Assembly (NCBI RefSeq): GCF_900104765.1
Contig: NZ_LT629737.1
Location: forward strand, 1,674,001-1,738,000
DNA length: 64,000 nucleotides
Source: Gillisia sp. Hel1_33_143
Lineage (GTDB): Bacteria > Bacteroidota > Bacteroidia > Flavobacteriales > Flavobacteriaceae
Direction of reading: 5' to 3'
Below the pieces are notes generated by a model, which was given only the letters and a program-made list of their open reading frames with translations, ran no database searches and had not been told where the DNA came from. A program made the position numbers and the translations under genes. Of this stretch, positions 1 to 8,536 are shown in pieces. Each line of letters begins with the position of its first letter. Positions within the stretch are counted from its first letter, which is position 1.

Positions 1-431
1 TTCACAGAAAGGCCAAAAGAGATGGGAAGTCCGGTTTCTCGGGTGATCTTTTTTCTCAATTCTGAAGCATATTTATAACAACCAAAAAAGCGATCCATTC
101 CGGTGAGATCTGCGTAAAACTCATCGATGCTCGATTTTTCAAATAGCGGAACATCGATTTTGATAATATCTGTTACATCTTTAGAATATTTGGTATACGT
201 GCTTGCGTTTCCTCTAATAACTGTAGCCTCCGGGCAGAGTTGTTTAGCTAATTTCATAGACATTCCGGAGTGCACCCCAAAAGCACGCGTTTCATAACTA
301 CAAGCAGCAACCACCCCACGATCGCTAGTACCACCCACCAATAGCGGTCTATGTTGAAGGCGCGTATCTATTAACCTTTCTACAGAAACATAGAAAGTAT
401 CAAGATCTAGATGTAACACGGTTTTCTCCAT
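1..431 (-). CDS. dinB: DNA polymerase IV (Y-family), C-terminus cut by window edge
   Basis: This is the N-terminal 143 residues of a Y-family translesion DNA polymerase; the rest lies beyond base 1. The first catalytic motif HLDLDTFYVSVE is at residues 7-18 with the metal-binding D9, and the second motif SIDEFYAD at 101-108 supplies D103 and E104. Residue Y14 occupies the steric-gate position that excludes ribonucleotides in this family. The start codon at 431 leaves the usual short N-terminus. The gene is divergent from a LexA-like repressor, and its candidate -7 box directly abuts a palindromic site, so DNA-damage control by that neighbour is inferred. It was not in the supplied protein set because it is incomplete. 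Identity is secure from the two polymerase motifs. Confidence 0.93.
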   Translation of the reverse strand, partial: MEKTVLHLDLDTFYVSVERLIDTRLQHRPLLVGGTSDRGVVAACSYETRAFGVHSGMSMKLAKQLCPEATVIRGNASTYTKYSKDVTDIIKIDVPLFEKSSIDEFYADLTGMDRFFGCYKYASELRKKITRETGLPISFGLSV

Positions 432-473
432 AATTTCTTTTCCTTTTGATATTAGCTCAAATTGGAATCTTTA

Positions 474-481
474 CAAAATTA
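474..481 (-). promoter_or_regulatory. Candidate -7 box of dinB
   Basis: Read on the minus strand this is TAATTTTG, an exact match to the Bacteroidetes -7 consensus TAnnTTTG, 43 bases upstream of the dinB start. I see no good -33 TTG at the proper distance. It touches the first operator palindrome at 482-494, so a bound repressor would cover it. Confidence 0.55.
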
Positions 482-536
482 TGGAATAATTCCATTAAAT
501 AGGAAATAATCCAATGTTAAAATTGGACTTATTCCA
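482..536. promoter_or_regulatory. Three 13-bp operator-like palindromes between dinB and the S24 repressor gene
   Basis: Three copies of one motif are visible: TGGAATAATTCCA at 482-494 (a perfect palindrome), AGGAAATAATCCA at 501-513 and TGGACTTATTCCA at 524-536. Their starts are 19 and 23 bases apart. The first abuts the dinB -7 box; the third overlaps the -33 TTG of the repressor's own promoter. This is the arrangement expected for an autoregulated LexA/CI-type switch that also represses the divergent polymerase gene. Binding is inferred. Confidence 0.65.
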
Positions 537-552
537 AAAAAAGTTATATTTG
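523..552 (+). promoter_or_regulatory. Promoter of the S24 repressor gene
   Basis: TTG at 523-525, a 19-base spacer and TATATTTG at 545-552 match the Bacteroidetes promoter consensus exactly. Transcription should begin a few bases downstream, almost at the ATG at 556, so the mRNA would be leaderless or nearly so. This rules out the upstream ATG at 514 as the translation start. Confidence 0.65.
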
Positions 553-555
553 TGT

Positions 556-1323
556 ATGGGAACAGATGTAACACTGGAGGTTAAGCGCTTTAAAGAAATT
601 CGTGAAGACCATAATTTTACCCAGACCGAGTTTGCGGAATTACTGGGAATTAAAAATTCTACTGCTGATATTGAGCGTGGAAGAACAAAGCTATCTGGCA
701 AGATGGTAGCAGAATTACTGCGCCAGTTTGGGGTGAATCCGCTTTGGATCTTTGGCGATAGCAATCAGAAATTCTTACCAATTAATAGAGGAGACGTAAG
801 TCCAAAGGTGGTTACTGTAAATAGTGGGGAAGAAGAGAATATTGTGTTGGTAAATCAAAAGGCGGCAGCCGGATATCCTCATAATGTTCAAGATGTAGAG
901 TGGTATCATCAACTTCCTGCTTTCGATATTCCTTTACCAGAATATAGAAATGCCAGTTATAGAGGATTTCAAGTGGAAGGAGATAGTATGATGCCTAATC
1001 TAAGACCCGGAGAATGGGTGTTAGGGAAAGCTATTTCCAGTGTTAATGAAGTGAGTTATAGTAAGATTTATGTAGTAGTATTATATGATTCTGTACTGGT
1101 AAAGAAAATTCAGAAATTAGAAGACCCACAAAAAGCCGTGCTAATCTCTTTAAATGAAGAATATGCACCCATTCAAATTCAGGTAAATGATATTCAAGAA
1201 CTGTGGCAAATTAATAGTAAATTGACTTTTAGTGTAGATGCTACTTCAGAAAGTGGATTGTTAAGGCAACTACAACAATCTATGGATGAGCTTAAAAGCG
1301 AGTTCAAAACTTTAAAACAATAA
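556..1323 (+). CDS. XRE-family repressor with S24 (LexA/CI-like) self-cleavage domain
   Basis: This 255-residue protein has an N-terminal helix-turn-helix at about residues 9-62 (TQTEFAELLGIKNSTADIE) and a C-terminal S24 peptidase domain from about 98. The domain shows an Ala-Gly pair at 105-106 as the likely self-cleavage site, the serine in GDSMMP (S144) and a lysine at 183 or 184, the Ser-Lys pair of LexA and phage CI. The start at 556 was chosen because the HTH begins immediately after it and because a promoter lies just upstream; an ATG at 514 sits inside the third operator. Lying divergent from dinB with shared operators, it most likely acts as a RecA-dependent DNA-damage repressor. It could instead be a phage-derived regulator that was domesticated. 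No other SOS genes are in view. Confidence 0.88.
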   Translation: MGTDVTLEVKRFKEIREDHNFTQTEFAELLGIKNSTADIERGRTKLSGKMVAELLRQFGVNPLWIFGDSNQKFLPINRGDVSPKVVTVNSGEEENIVLVNQKAAAGYPHNVQDVEWYHQLPAFDIPLPEYRNASYRGFQVEGDSMMPNLRPGEWVLGKAISSVNEVSYSKIYVVVLYDSVLVKKIQKLEDPQKAVLISLNEEYAPIQIQVNDIQELWQINSKLTFSVDATSESGLLRQLQQSMDELKSEFKTLKQ

Positions 1324-1324
1324 A

Positions 1325-1355
1325 AAAATCCATCCCTTTATAGGATGGATTTTTT
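1325..1355. terminator. Bidirectional intrinsic terminator
   Basis: An 11-base stem AAAATCCATCC / GGATGGATTTT with a 7-base loop is followed by T residues, and preceded by A residues, so it can act on both strands. It separates the repressor gene from the convergent small lipoprotein gene. Confidence 0.85.
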
Positions 1356-1381
1356 GGTTTAAGTTGGATTGAAAATGCGAG

Positions 1382-1501
1382 TTAATCTACTGCATCTTCA
1401 ACATCATCTGCTACTTTCTCTACAGTAGATTTCTCTCTGCAAGAAGTAAAGGCAATACTTGTTGTAAAAGTAAGTGCCATCAATAAGATTAATCTTTTCA
1501 T
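1382..1501 (-). CDS. Very small lipoprotein, 39 residues
   Basis: The product begins MKRLILLMALTFTTSIAFTSC, a signal peptide ending in a lipobox with the lipidated cysteine at residue 21, and the mature part is only about 19 residues (REKSTVEKVADDVEDAVD). Its tail DDVEDA resembles the acidic repeat of the next gene at 1564-1809, and all three lipoproteins here share the SFTSCR or SLTSCR style of junction. It ends just before the bidirectional terminator. The function is unknown. Similarity of the signal peptide and tail to its neighbours is the main evidence that it is a real gene, perhaps a shortened duplicate. Confidence 0.6.
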   Translation of the reverse strand: MKRLILLMALTFTTSIAFTSCREKSTVEKVADDVEDAVD

Positions 1502-1563
1502 AATTTAAATTTTAAAACATTCAATTGGTTAGTTGAACTTAAGAAAGCTTAAAAAAAGCGATA

Positions 1564-1809
1564 TTACATATCGTCATTTCCTTCAACTTCATCTTCTACT
1601 TCGTTAGCTGCATTATTAACTGCATCTCCTGCATCGTTAGCTGCATCTTCAACGTCATCTGCCACGTCGTCCATGTCATCTTCAACATCATCCATATCAT
1701 CGCTTACCTCCATTTTATCGTCAGAGTCTGCAGTGTTGGTATCTCTACATGAAGTGAAAACTGCAGATAAAGAAAAAGCTGTTGCTAATACTAGAATTGA
1801 TTTTTTCAT
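1564..1809 (-). CDS. Small acidic lipoprotein with DD-VEDA type repeats
   Basis: This 81-residue protein has a signal peptide ending in a lipobox (AVFTSC, Cys at 21). The mature part is almost entirely acidic and low-complexity, with repeated DDMDDV, DDVEDA, NDAGDAVNNA and NEVEDEV units of helical, heptad-like spacing. No enzymatic motif is visible. It lies between two other small lipoprotein genes on the same strand, with gaps of 62 and 106 bases. Lipid anchoring in the inner leaflet of the outer membrane or outer face of the inner membrane is expected. The function is unknown; a spacer or cation-binding surface peptide is one guess. Confidence 0.75.
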   Translation of the reverse strand: MKKSILVLATAFSLSAVFTSCRDTNTADSDDKMEVSDDMDDVEDDMDDVADDVEDAANDAGDAVNNAANEVEDEVEGNDDM

Positions 1810-1915
1810 AATTATTTGTTTTATCAGGTTTAATATTGGTTAGTTCGTTTATTTATTAATTAGCAATAATATATAAAATTAAGTAAATTTCAATATAAAA
1901 TGTAAGAATATACAA

Positions 1916-2155
1916 TTAATTGTCGTCTCCTATAGTTTCGATCTTTTTATCGATTTCTTTATTAACCTCTCCATCTACCTTTTTAGCAGTTCTTTCTAAG
2001 ATCCCTTCTTTTTCTTCTGCTTCTACTTTTACAGGTTCTGCCTTTTCAACTCTAACTTCACGTACTATGGTCTCTTTCTCTACATTGTCTCTACACGAAG
2101 TAAGACTTGCAACTGTGGTTACTAATAACGCGGTTATGTATATAACTCGTTTCAT
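1916..2155 (-). CDS. Small charged lipoprotein
   Basis: This 79-residue protein starts with a signal peptide and lipobox (VASLTSC, Cys at 21) followed by a highly charged Glu/Lys/Val-rich mature region (VREVRVEKAEPVKVEAEEKE) and a possible amphipathic helix RTAKKVDGEVNKEIDKKIETIG. I do not recognise a family. It is the promoter-proximal member of a run of three small lipoprotein genes on the minus strand. An overlapping plus-strand frame of similar length lacks any such signal and is taken as a shadow. Function unknown. Confidence 0.72.
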   Translation of the reverse strand: MKRVIYITALLVTTVASLTSCRDNVEKETIVREVRVEKAEPVKVEAEEKEGILERTAKKVDGEVNKEIDKKIETIGDDN

Positions 2156-2263
2156 ACTATAAAATTTGCGATTTGTAAAGATCGAAATTACTACTATTAA
2201 GCTATGGGCAGTCTCGTTTTTAGAATATTTTAATATAAATTAAAATGAAATTTAGTTTTCAGC

Positions 2264-3520
2264 CTACATTTCATGAGTTTTTAACGCTGTATTTTTTAAA
2301 TATTCACGCACCATTTCTGTAGCTCCTATATTTTCTTGTATATAGCTTTTCGAAATTCTTCCTGTTTCAGCTCTAAATGCTTGATCACAAAGGAGTTTAT
2401 TTACAATTAATGTGAAATCTTCTGTGTCTGATACAGAATATAGTCCTTGAAGTTCTTTTAGCTGAACAGCTTCCGGGAACTTATTGAAATTCTTTCCTAT
2501 AATAATAGGTATACCAAAAGTAGCCGGTTCTAAGATGTTATGCAGCCCTGTATTACCAGCAGCGCCCCCTACGTAGGCAATATCTGCGTAATGATAGATC
2601 TTACTCAAAAGACCAATTGTATCTATTATAAATACATCGTAATCTTGTATAACCTTGTTGTTTTTTTCTGAAAATAAAAGGGTTTTCTTAGTAAGCTTAC
2701 TCCTAAAACTAGCTATTTGATTTGCCTTGATCTGATGTGGTGCTATGATAAACTTTACGTTGGCAGAAGAATTGTTTATGAGTTCATGTAACATAAGTTC
2801 ATCTTCAGGCCATGTACTTCCTGCCACTACACATGCTTTATCTGCTTTGAAGGTTTCAATGAAATCTAATTTGTTATTGTGAGATAACTGTTTGGCAACT
2901 CTATCAAATCTTGTATCTCCACTAACACTTATATTATTAAAACCTATCGTACTTAAAAGCTCTTTTGACCTTAAATTCTGAACAAAGAAATGCTCGAAGG
3001 TTTCGAGATATTTTATCATCCATTTGCCATATGCTTTAAAGAAAACCATATCTTCTCTAAATCCACCAGAGACAAGCAAAGTTCTTATACCTCGATCCTT
3101 AAGTTCTGAGAGATAATTAGGCCAGAATTCATATTTAATAAAGAATACAAGATCTGGATGAACCAGATCTAAGAATTGGTTGGCATTTGCTGCAGTATCT
3201 AATGGTAAGTATACTATAGCATCTGCAACATTAGAGTTTTTCTTTATTTCATATCCGGAAGGAGAGAAAAAGCTAACCACAATTTTATGTGATGGGTATA
3301 AGTCTTTAACAATTTCTATTATTGGTAATCCTTGTTCAAATTCTCCTAAAGATGCGGCGTGAAACCATATTACAGCATCATCGCTCTTAATTTTGTCTTT
3401 CAAAATAGAAAAGGTTGCCTTTCTTCCATTTACAAAAAGTTTCATCTTTTCACTAAAAATGGAGGTAATGGGAAGCAAGCTTTTAATGATCTTAATTAAT
3501 ATGTTATAAGCTAGTTTCAA
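2264..3520 (-). CDS. waaA: 3-deoxy-D-manno-octulosonic acid (Kdo) transferase
   Basis: The 418-residue protein is a GT30-family glycosyltransferase that moves Kdo from CMP-Kdo to lipid A precursor on the cytoplasmic face of the inner membrane. Family hallmarks are the N-terminal membrane-associated helix, the IWFHAASLGEFEQ segment at about residues 51-63 with the catalytic glutamate, EFWPNYL, FFVQN, SGDTRFDR and VAGSTWPEDE, and the C-terminal GGAAGNTGLHNILEPA nucleotide-binding segment. The length is normal for the family. The gene is divergent from the sugar aminotransferase at 3619, and both are envelope-polysaccharide functions. How many Kdo residues it adds cannot be told from sequence. 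Confidence 0.93.
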   Translation of the reverse strand: MKLAYNILIKIIKSLLPITSIFSEKMKLFVNGRKATFSILKDKIKSDDAVIWFHAASLGEFEQGLPIIEIVKDLYPSHKIVVSFFSPSGYEIKKNSNVADAIVYLPLDTAANANQFLDLVHPDLVFFIKYEFWPNYLSELKDRGIRTLLVSGGFREDMVFFKAYGKWMIKYLETFEHFFVQNLRSKELLSTIGFNNISVSGDTRFDRVAKQLSHNNKLDFIETFKADKACVVAGSTWPEDELMLHELINNSSANVKFIIAPHQIKANQIASFRSKLTKKTLLFSEKNNKVIQDYDVFIIDTIGLLSKIYHYADIAYVGGAAGNTGLHNILEPATFGIPIIIGKNFNKFPEAVQLKELQGLYSVSDTEDFTLIVNKLLCDQAFRAETGRISKSYIQENIGATEMVREYLKNTALKTHEM

Positions 3521-3618
3521 TCGATTTTATTTTAACGGCTAAAATACCGCTTTCCTAAAAATAGCATTGGTGAAAGGGGCTATATTTTGTATTTTCGTTG
3601 TCTTAGAATTAAAGATAC

Positions 3619-4752
3619 ATGAAAAAGATACAAATGGTTGACCTTCAGGGTCAGTATAGTCTAATTAAAGATCAGGTTAATAATTCTCTTCAGGAAATAA
3701 TGGAAACTTCGGCATATATAAATGGACCGGAAGTTCAGGCATTTCAGAAGGAATTAGAGGAATATTTAGGAGTAAAACATGTAATTCCATGTGCTAATGG
3801 AACTGATGCATTACAAATTGCAATGATGGGATTAGATCTTAAGCCCGGAGATGAGGTTATAACGGCAGATTTTACATTTGCTGCTACTGTAGAAGTTATT
3901 GCACTCCTACAACTTACTCCTGTTTTGGTTGATGTAGAACCAGATACGTTTAATATAGATCCGGAAGCTATTAGAAGAGCAATTACACCAAAAACAAAAG
4001 CTATAGTTCCGGTACATTTGTTTGGGCAAACTGCAAATATGAATACTATTATGGAAATTGCTAAAGAGCATGATCTTTATGTTATTGAAGATAATGCACA
4101 GGCAATTGGAGCAGATTTTCATTCTAAAGAGGCAAAAACCTACAAAACCGGGACTATAGGGCATGTCGGGTCTACATCATTTTTCCCTTCTAAAAATCTT
4201 GGAGCGTATGGAGATGGTGGAGCTATCTTTACTAATGATGATGATCTAGCGCATATGATTCGTGGTATCGTAAATCATGGTATGTACGAGAGATATCATC
4301 ATGATGTGGTTGGAGTAAATTCTAGATTGGATAGTTTTCAGGCAGCTGTTTTAAGAGCAAAGCTACCAAACTTGGATATGTATAACGAAGCTAGAAAAAA
4401 GGCGGCGTTTATGTATAATGATTATTTTAAAGGACAAGAACATATTCAGGTTCCATTTAGATCTGGAGATTGTGATACTCATGTATTCCATCAATACACA
4501 TTAAAGATCACTAATGGAAAGCGAGATGCATTGGTGAAACATTTAAATGAAAAGGGAATTCCGTGTGGTGTTTATTATCCAATTCCTTTGCATAGTCAAA
4601 AAGCATATGTAGATGCAAGATATAATGAAGCAGATTTCCCTGTTACCAATCAGTTAGTGAAGGAAGTTATTTCTTTACCTATGCATACAGAGTTAGAGGA
4701 AGACCAAATAGAGCTGATCTGTAAAACGGTAATAGATTTTGTAAACTCTTAA
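3619..4752 (+). CDS. DegT/DnrJ/EryC1/StrS-family sugar aminotransferase
   Basis: This 377-residue PLP enzyme of the DegT family probably transfers an amino group from glutamate to a keto-sugar nucleotide used for surface polysaccharide or LPS. The PLP lysine is K192 in SFFPSKNLGAYGDGG, the aspartate motif is VIEDNAQAIGA at about 155-165, and PCANGTDALQIA near residue 57 contacts the cofactor phosphate. The strongest resemblance, from memory, is to UDP-2-acetamido-3-keto-glucuronate aminotransferases (WbpE/WlbC type), but the substrate cannot be fixed here, and no dehydrogenase or acetyltransferase partner is adjacent. It is followed 10 bases later by a secreted amidohydrolase gene, probably on the same transcript. 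Confidence 0.88.
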   Translation: MKKIQMVDLQGQYSLIKDQVNNSLQEIMETSAYINGPEVQAFQKELEEYLGVKHVIPCANGTDALQIAMMGLDLKPGDEVITADFTFAATVEVIALLQLTPVLVDVEPDTFNIDPEAIRRAITPKTKAIVPVHLFGQTANMNTIMEIAKEHDLYVIEDNAQAIGADFHSKEAKTYKTGTIGHVGSTSFFPSKNLGAYGDGGAIFTNDDDLAHMIRGIVNHGMYERYHHDVVGVNSRLDSFQAAVLRAKLPNLDMYNEARKKAAFMYNDYFKGQEHIQVPFRSGDCDTHVFHQYTLKITNGKRDALVKHLNEKGIPCGVYYPIPLHSQKAYVDARYNEADFPVTNQLVKEVISLPMHTELEEDQIELICKTVIDFVNS

Positions 4753-4762
4753 ATTTTTAAAT

Positions 4763-6046
4763 ATGAAGAAACTATTATTGTTTTGCATTGGAATAGCATG
4801 CTCCGGAGTAATTAATGCTCAGGATATCTATATTCAAAGTGGTAAACTTATAGATACTAAAAATGGAAAAGTTCTCAATGAAAAGACCATAATCGTTTCT
4901 GGAAATACTATAAAAAGTATTGAAAATGGATTTGTAGCACCAGCTACAGAGGCTGATAGTTTAATAGATCTTAGAACTATGACAGTTCTTCCCGGACTTA
5001 CAGATATGCACGTACATCTGGAAGGGCAATCCAATCCAACTGAATATCTGGAAGAATTTACAAGTAATGAACCAGATGTGGCATTTAGATCTGTAGGTTT
5101 TGCTAAAAGTACGCTTTTAGCGGGGTTTACTACGGTAAGAGATCTAGGAGGAAGCGGTGTAAATATAGCTTTAAGAAATGCTATTAATAAAAAGGAGATC
5201 TCTGGTCCAAGAATTTTTACTGCCGGTAAATCATTAGCCTCTACTGGAGGTCATGCAGACCCTACCAATGGTAGAAGCAGAGATCTTATGGGAGATCCGG
5301 GACCTAAAGAAGGTGTGGTGAATAATGTAGATGATGCTAGAAAAGCGGTAAGGCAACGTTATAAAAATGGCGCAGACCTTATTAAAATAACTGCAACTGG
5401 AGGGGTTCTTAGTGTGGCGAAAAGTAGTTCTAATCCTCAGTTTACTTTAGAAGAGATAAAGGCAATTACAGAGACTGCTAAAGATTATGGTTTTCATGTT
5501 GCCGCTCATGCACATGGAGATGATGGGATGCAAAGAGCTGTAAAAGGTGGTGTTCTTACTATTGAACATGGTACTTTAATGAGTGAAGAAACCATGGAAG
5601 TGATGAAACAATATAAAGCTTATTTAGTACCAACAATTACAGCAGGAAAAGAAGTAACAGAGAATGCAAAGATCAAAAATTACTATCCTGCTATTGTAGT
5701 CCCTAAAGCCTTAGAAATAGGGCCAAAGATTCAGAATACATTTTCTAAGGCCTATAAAAAAGGAGTGATGATCGCCTTTGGAACAGATGCAGGAGTATAT
5801 CCGCATGGAGAGAATGCAAAAGAATTTAGTTATATGGTAGAGGCAGGAATGCCGGCAATGGAAGCAATACAAAGTGCTACGATTACCCCTGCAAAGATCT
5901 TAAATGTTGAAAATAGCTCAGGGCAATTAGCGCCTGGCTTTCATGCTGATATTATAGCCGTACAGGAAGATCCTACTCAAAATATAAAGACTTTGGAAAA
6001 TGTACGGTTTGTAATGAAAGACGGCAAGACCTATAAAAACCTTTAG
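4763..6046 (+). CDS. Secreted metal-dependent amidohydrolase (imidazolonepropionase-like)
   Basis: The 427-residue protein carries a signal peptide (residues 1-19, cleavage before QDIYIQ) and an amidohydrolase-superfamily barrel. Metal ligands are visible as HVH at 83-85 after the strand LPGLTD, a probable carbamylated lysine in LIKITATGGV near 207, histidines in AAHAHGDD and TIEHGT, and the terminal aspartate in FGTDAGVYP. The family includes Xaa-Pro dipeptidases, prolidase-like and imidazolone-propionase-like enzymes, so a periplasmic peptidase or amidase role is likely, with the exact substrate unknown. It lies 10 bases after the aminotransferase gene and ends before a strong bidirectional terminator. 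Confidence 0.88.
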   Translation: MKKLLLFCIGIACSGVINAQDIYIQSGKLIDTKNGKVLNEKTIIVSGNTIKSIENGFVAPATEADSLIDLRTMTVLPGLTDMHVHLEGQSNPTEYLEEFTSNEPDVAFRSVGFAKSTLLAGFTTVRDLGGSGVNIALRNAINKKEISGPRIFTAGKSLASTGGHADPTNGRSRDLMGDPGPKEGVVNNVDDARKAVRQRYKNGADLIKITATGGVLSVAKSSSNPQFTLEEIKAITETAKDYGFHVAAHAHGDDGMQRAVKGGVLTIEHGTLMSEETMEVMKQYKAYLVPTITAGKEVTENAKIKNYYPAIVVPKALEIGPKIQNTFSKAYKKGVMIAFGTDAGVYPHGENAKEFSYMVEAGMPAMEAIQSATITPAKILNVENSSGQLAPGFHADIIAVQEDPTQNIKTLENVRFVMKDGKTYKNL

Positions 6047-6068
6047 ATTATAAATACACATTAAAAGA

Positions 6069-6101
6069 AAAGCCCTCATCATTTGATGAGGGCTTTTTTT
6101 A
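6069..6101. terminator. Bidirectional intrinsic terminator
   Basis: A GC-rich stem AAAGCCCTCATCA / TGATGAGGGCTTT with a tiny loop is followed by seven Ts. It lies between the convergent amidohydrolase gene and the large surface-protein gene, and the A-rich 5' side suits use on either strand. Confidence 0.9.
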
Positions 6102-6117
6102 TTTTCTATTAAAAATT

Positions 6118-8490
6118 CTAATTCGTTTTAATTATTATTTCTTCAGAAATTAAATTTCCATCTGTAGTAATTCCTTCAATAAAGAGTGATAGTTCTGGTT
6201 GTAACGTATTTAGAACTTTAAAACTAGCCGCACCATTTTTTTCAAGGCTAATATTAGAAATCCAGTCTATAACCCCATAATGCTTAAAGGCGTCACTTGT
6301 ATAAGATGTATATTTTGGAGCATAGAATTCTTTATCTGTAGTAAATCCATTTCCATTTATGATCTCTTTAATTGTTTCTTTTGAAGAGATTCCAATACCT
6401 CTTCCTTTACGGGTTGTGATCTCAATAACACCATTATTACCATTCATTCCATAACCAAGTCCATTTTTGCTAATAATAATAGATTCTACTTCAGAAGTTT
6501 TAAGATAAACTAGCGGAGAAGTATCTGCACCCAATCGCATTCCGTTAAAGAAAATTTGTGGAATAGGTGGTCTGTTTTCATCTAGTGATGAGGGGGTTCT
6601 ATTTTCAATAACTAAATTCCCATAACCACCTTGTAAAACTCTAAATCCGTTAGCTCCAATATAATCTGTAATAAATAAATATCTACGGGCTAACTCTTCA
6701 GTAATCGTTACCTCTGGCTTTATCACTTTTAGATCATTACGATATTTATCGGTCTTTTTATTTTCTCCAATTAACTGTATGGTATCAAGACTTTCTGTGT
6801 CTCCTACAAAATCATTAAAATTTACGTTAGAATTGTCAGTAACTTTTACATGGCGACTACTATAGGCATCCTTAAGCTCAGATCGTGTTTTATTAGGAGA
6901 TATTGTTGCGTAAATAGCAGGTTTAGAGATCTTACTATTTCTATCATTCATCAATCCATAAGATAGTGAGGAACTATCTTGAACATATACATTTTGAAGT
7001 TGGAACGTATTATCCTCTTTTATTTCTACCATTTCGAATAATCCAGTTTCTTCAGATTTTATAAAAACTGTATTTTCTTTCTTTTCATTTCTATCAGAAA
7101 CTTTACCATCTATGTTAAACCCTTTTTCGTGCGCTACTAATTTAGGAGTGCTAGAGTTTGCAATATCTTTCCAGCTATATTTGCTCCAGCCTTGAGTAAG
7201 CATTAGAATATCCAGATCATAATCTACTTTTCTCTCATTGGTATCAGAGAAATAATAAGCTCCATTTTCCAAGTTACCAGATAGGTAAGGCTTTAAATAG
7301 AATGCAGAGAGAATATTGTGCCTGGGTTTATAAGCTTTTGTAGCTGCAGGAAGTACAGATACACTTAAAGAGTTGTTATTTATAGCGGTTACCGCTTTAA
7401 GATCTATTCTAATAGAATCTGTAATGGAGCTAGATACAGTTGCTTTAACTCGTTTTCTACCTATATTATTTCTATTAAAGAATAAGCGCTCCAAAATTGG
7501 ATTGAAATCTTCATCAAAAATAGTAACCGTATTAATTCCCGGGTAAAGAGAATCTTTACTCACATTCATTGTTACTTCTAATTTGTCTTTTGGAAATTGA
7601 AAGGCAAAATCTTTAATGTTCCCATTTTGATGAATAGCCGCGAAGAAAGTTTTGTCTTTAACTAATTCTTCAGAACTAGCATTGGAATTAACTTTAAAAA
7701 TTATTTGATCATTTAAATTATTACCAGCAATATTAAATCCGGTAACATCTATATTTGGTAATGGCTTTTTTATTTTCTTACCATTTTCTGTTGTAACCTC
7801 TATACTATAGCTCTCCTTGGTAGTAGGTAAGAAATTAAATTTAGAAAGTCCGAATTGATTAGATTTAAAAGTAAGTAGAACTTCCCCAGATCCATTTAAT
7901 AGCTTGCCATCATAAAAGAATGTAGAACTCCCATTAGAGTCAATTAACTTTATACCGATATTATTTCGAACATCAGCAAGAATATGGCCACCTTCCGGAA
8001 GTACCTGCAGATCAAAATTCATATCCTTGGAAGTATTTGAATCTGCGGAATCGCCTAAAATTTCGAAAGCCTGTACGTAAGACAGATCTTCTTTGAAATT
8101 TTCCATATACTTTGTGGAAGCCTTGATAAAATACCTTCCTGCGGTATAGTTTTTATTAGAAAGATCTATAAAAATAGAGCCTTTGCCTTGAGCAATTAGA
8201 ACTGTTTTTGATGCTACAAATTCTCCAGAATCCTTAAAGATCTCTAAGTTGAGATTCATAGTTTCCGCATTAGGAGAATTTAATGTGGCATTGTACACAT
8301 AGGCAGAAAGCCATAAATTCTCTTGTTTTAGGAAAGAGGTCTTGTTTAAATGTAAAAAAACAGATTCTCTGTTGAGTTTGAAATAACTGGTGTAGTTATT
8401 TTCAAAACTTTCTAGTTCAGAGGATCTGTTTTGAGCGTTGCTATTGAGTGCAATTAGGCACGAGATAATAATTACAAATAAGTTTTTCAT
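6118..8490 (-). CDS. Large secreted protein with MG2-like and TonB-plug-like regions
   Basis: This 790-residue protein has a signal peptide (MKNLFVIIISCLIALNSNAQ) and looks like the Bacteroidetes family related to the N-terminal MG domains of alpha-2-macroglobulin: FLHLNKTSFLKQENLWLSAY near residue 46, YTAGRYFIKAST near 117 and VLPEGGHILAD near 164. Near the C-terminus, residues about 630-700 resemble a TonB-receptor plug domain (PQIFFNGMRLG, VYLKTSEVESIII, NNGVIEITTRKG) without any following beta barrel. Such proteins are common in Flavobacteriaceae and are usually left as hypothetical; an outer-surface or periplasmic binding role is plausible. It stands alone between a terminator and fabD. 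Confidence 0.8.
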   Translation of the reverse strand: MKNLFVIIISCLIALNSNAQNRSSELESFENNYTSYFKLNRESVFLHLNKTSFLKQENLWLSAYVYNATLNSPNAETMNLNLEIFKDSGEFVASKTVLIAQGKGSIFIDLSNKNYTAGRYFIKASTKYMENFKEDLSYVQAFEILGDSADSNTSKDMNFDLQVLPEGGHILADVRNNIGIKLIDSNGSSTFFYDGKLLNGSGEVLLTFKSNQFGLSKFNFLPTTKESYSIEVTTENGKKIKKPLPNIDVTGFNIAGNNLNDQIIFKVNSNASSEELVKDKTFFAAIHQNGNIKDFAFQFPKDKLEVTMNVSKDSLYPGINTVTIFDEDFNPILERLFFNRNNIGRKRVKATVSSSITDSIRIDLKAVTAINNNSLSVSVLPAATKAYKPRHNILSAFYLKPYLSGNLENGAYYFSDTNERKVDYDLDILMLTQGWSKYSWKDIANSSTPKLVAHEKGFNIDGKVSDRNEKKENTVFIKSEETGLFEMVEIKEDNTFQLQNVYVQDSSSLSYGLMNDRNSKISKPAIYATISPNKTRSELKDAYSSRHVKVTDNSNVNFNDFVGDTESLDTIQLIGENKKTDKYRNDLKVIKPEVTITEELARRYLFITDYIGANGFRVLQGGYGNLVIENRTPSSLDENRPPIPQIFFNGMRLGADTSPLVYLKTSEVESIIISKNGLGYGMNGNNGVIEITTRKGRGIGISSKETIKEIINGNGFTTDKEFYAPKYTSYTSDAFKHYGVIDWISNISLEKNGAASFKVLNTLQPELSLFIEGITTDGNLISEEIIIKTN

Positions 8491-8536
8491 TCTTAATTAA
8501 ATTATCTTCTAGAGTAGGGCCTAAAAGGTGGGGGTT

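Noticed and set aside
514-555. Upstream ATG at 514 as start of the S24 repressor
   Set aside because: It lies at the end of the second operator and upstream of a consensus promoter; the helix-turn-helix domain begins just after the ATG at 556.
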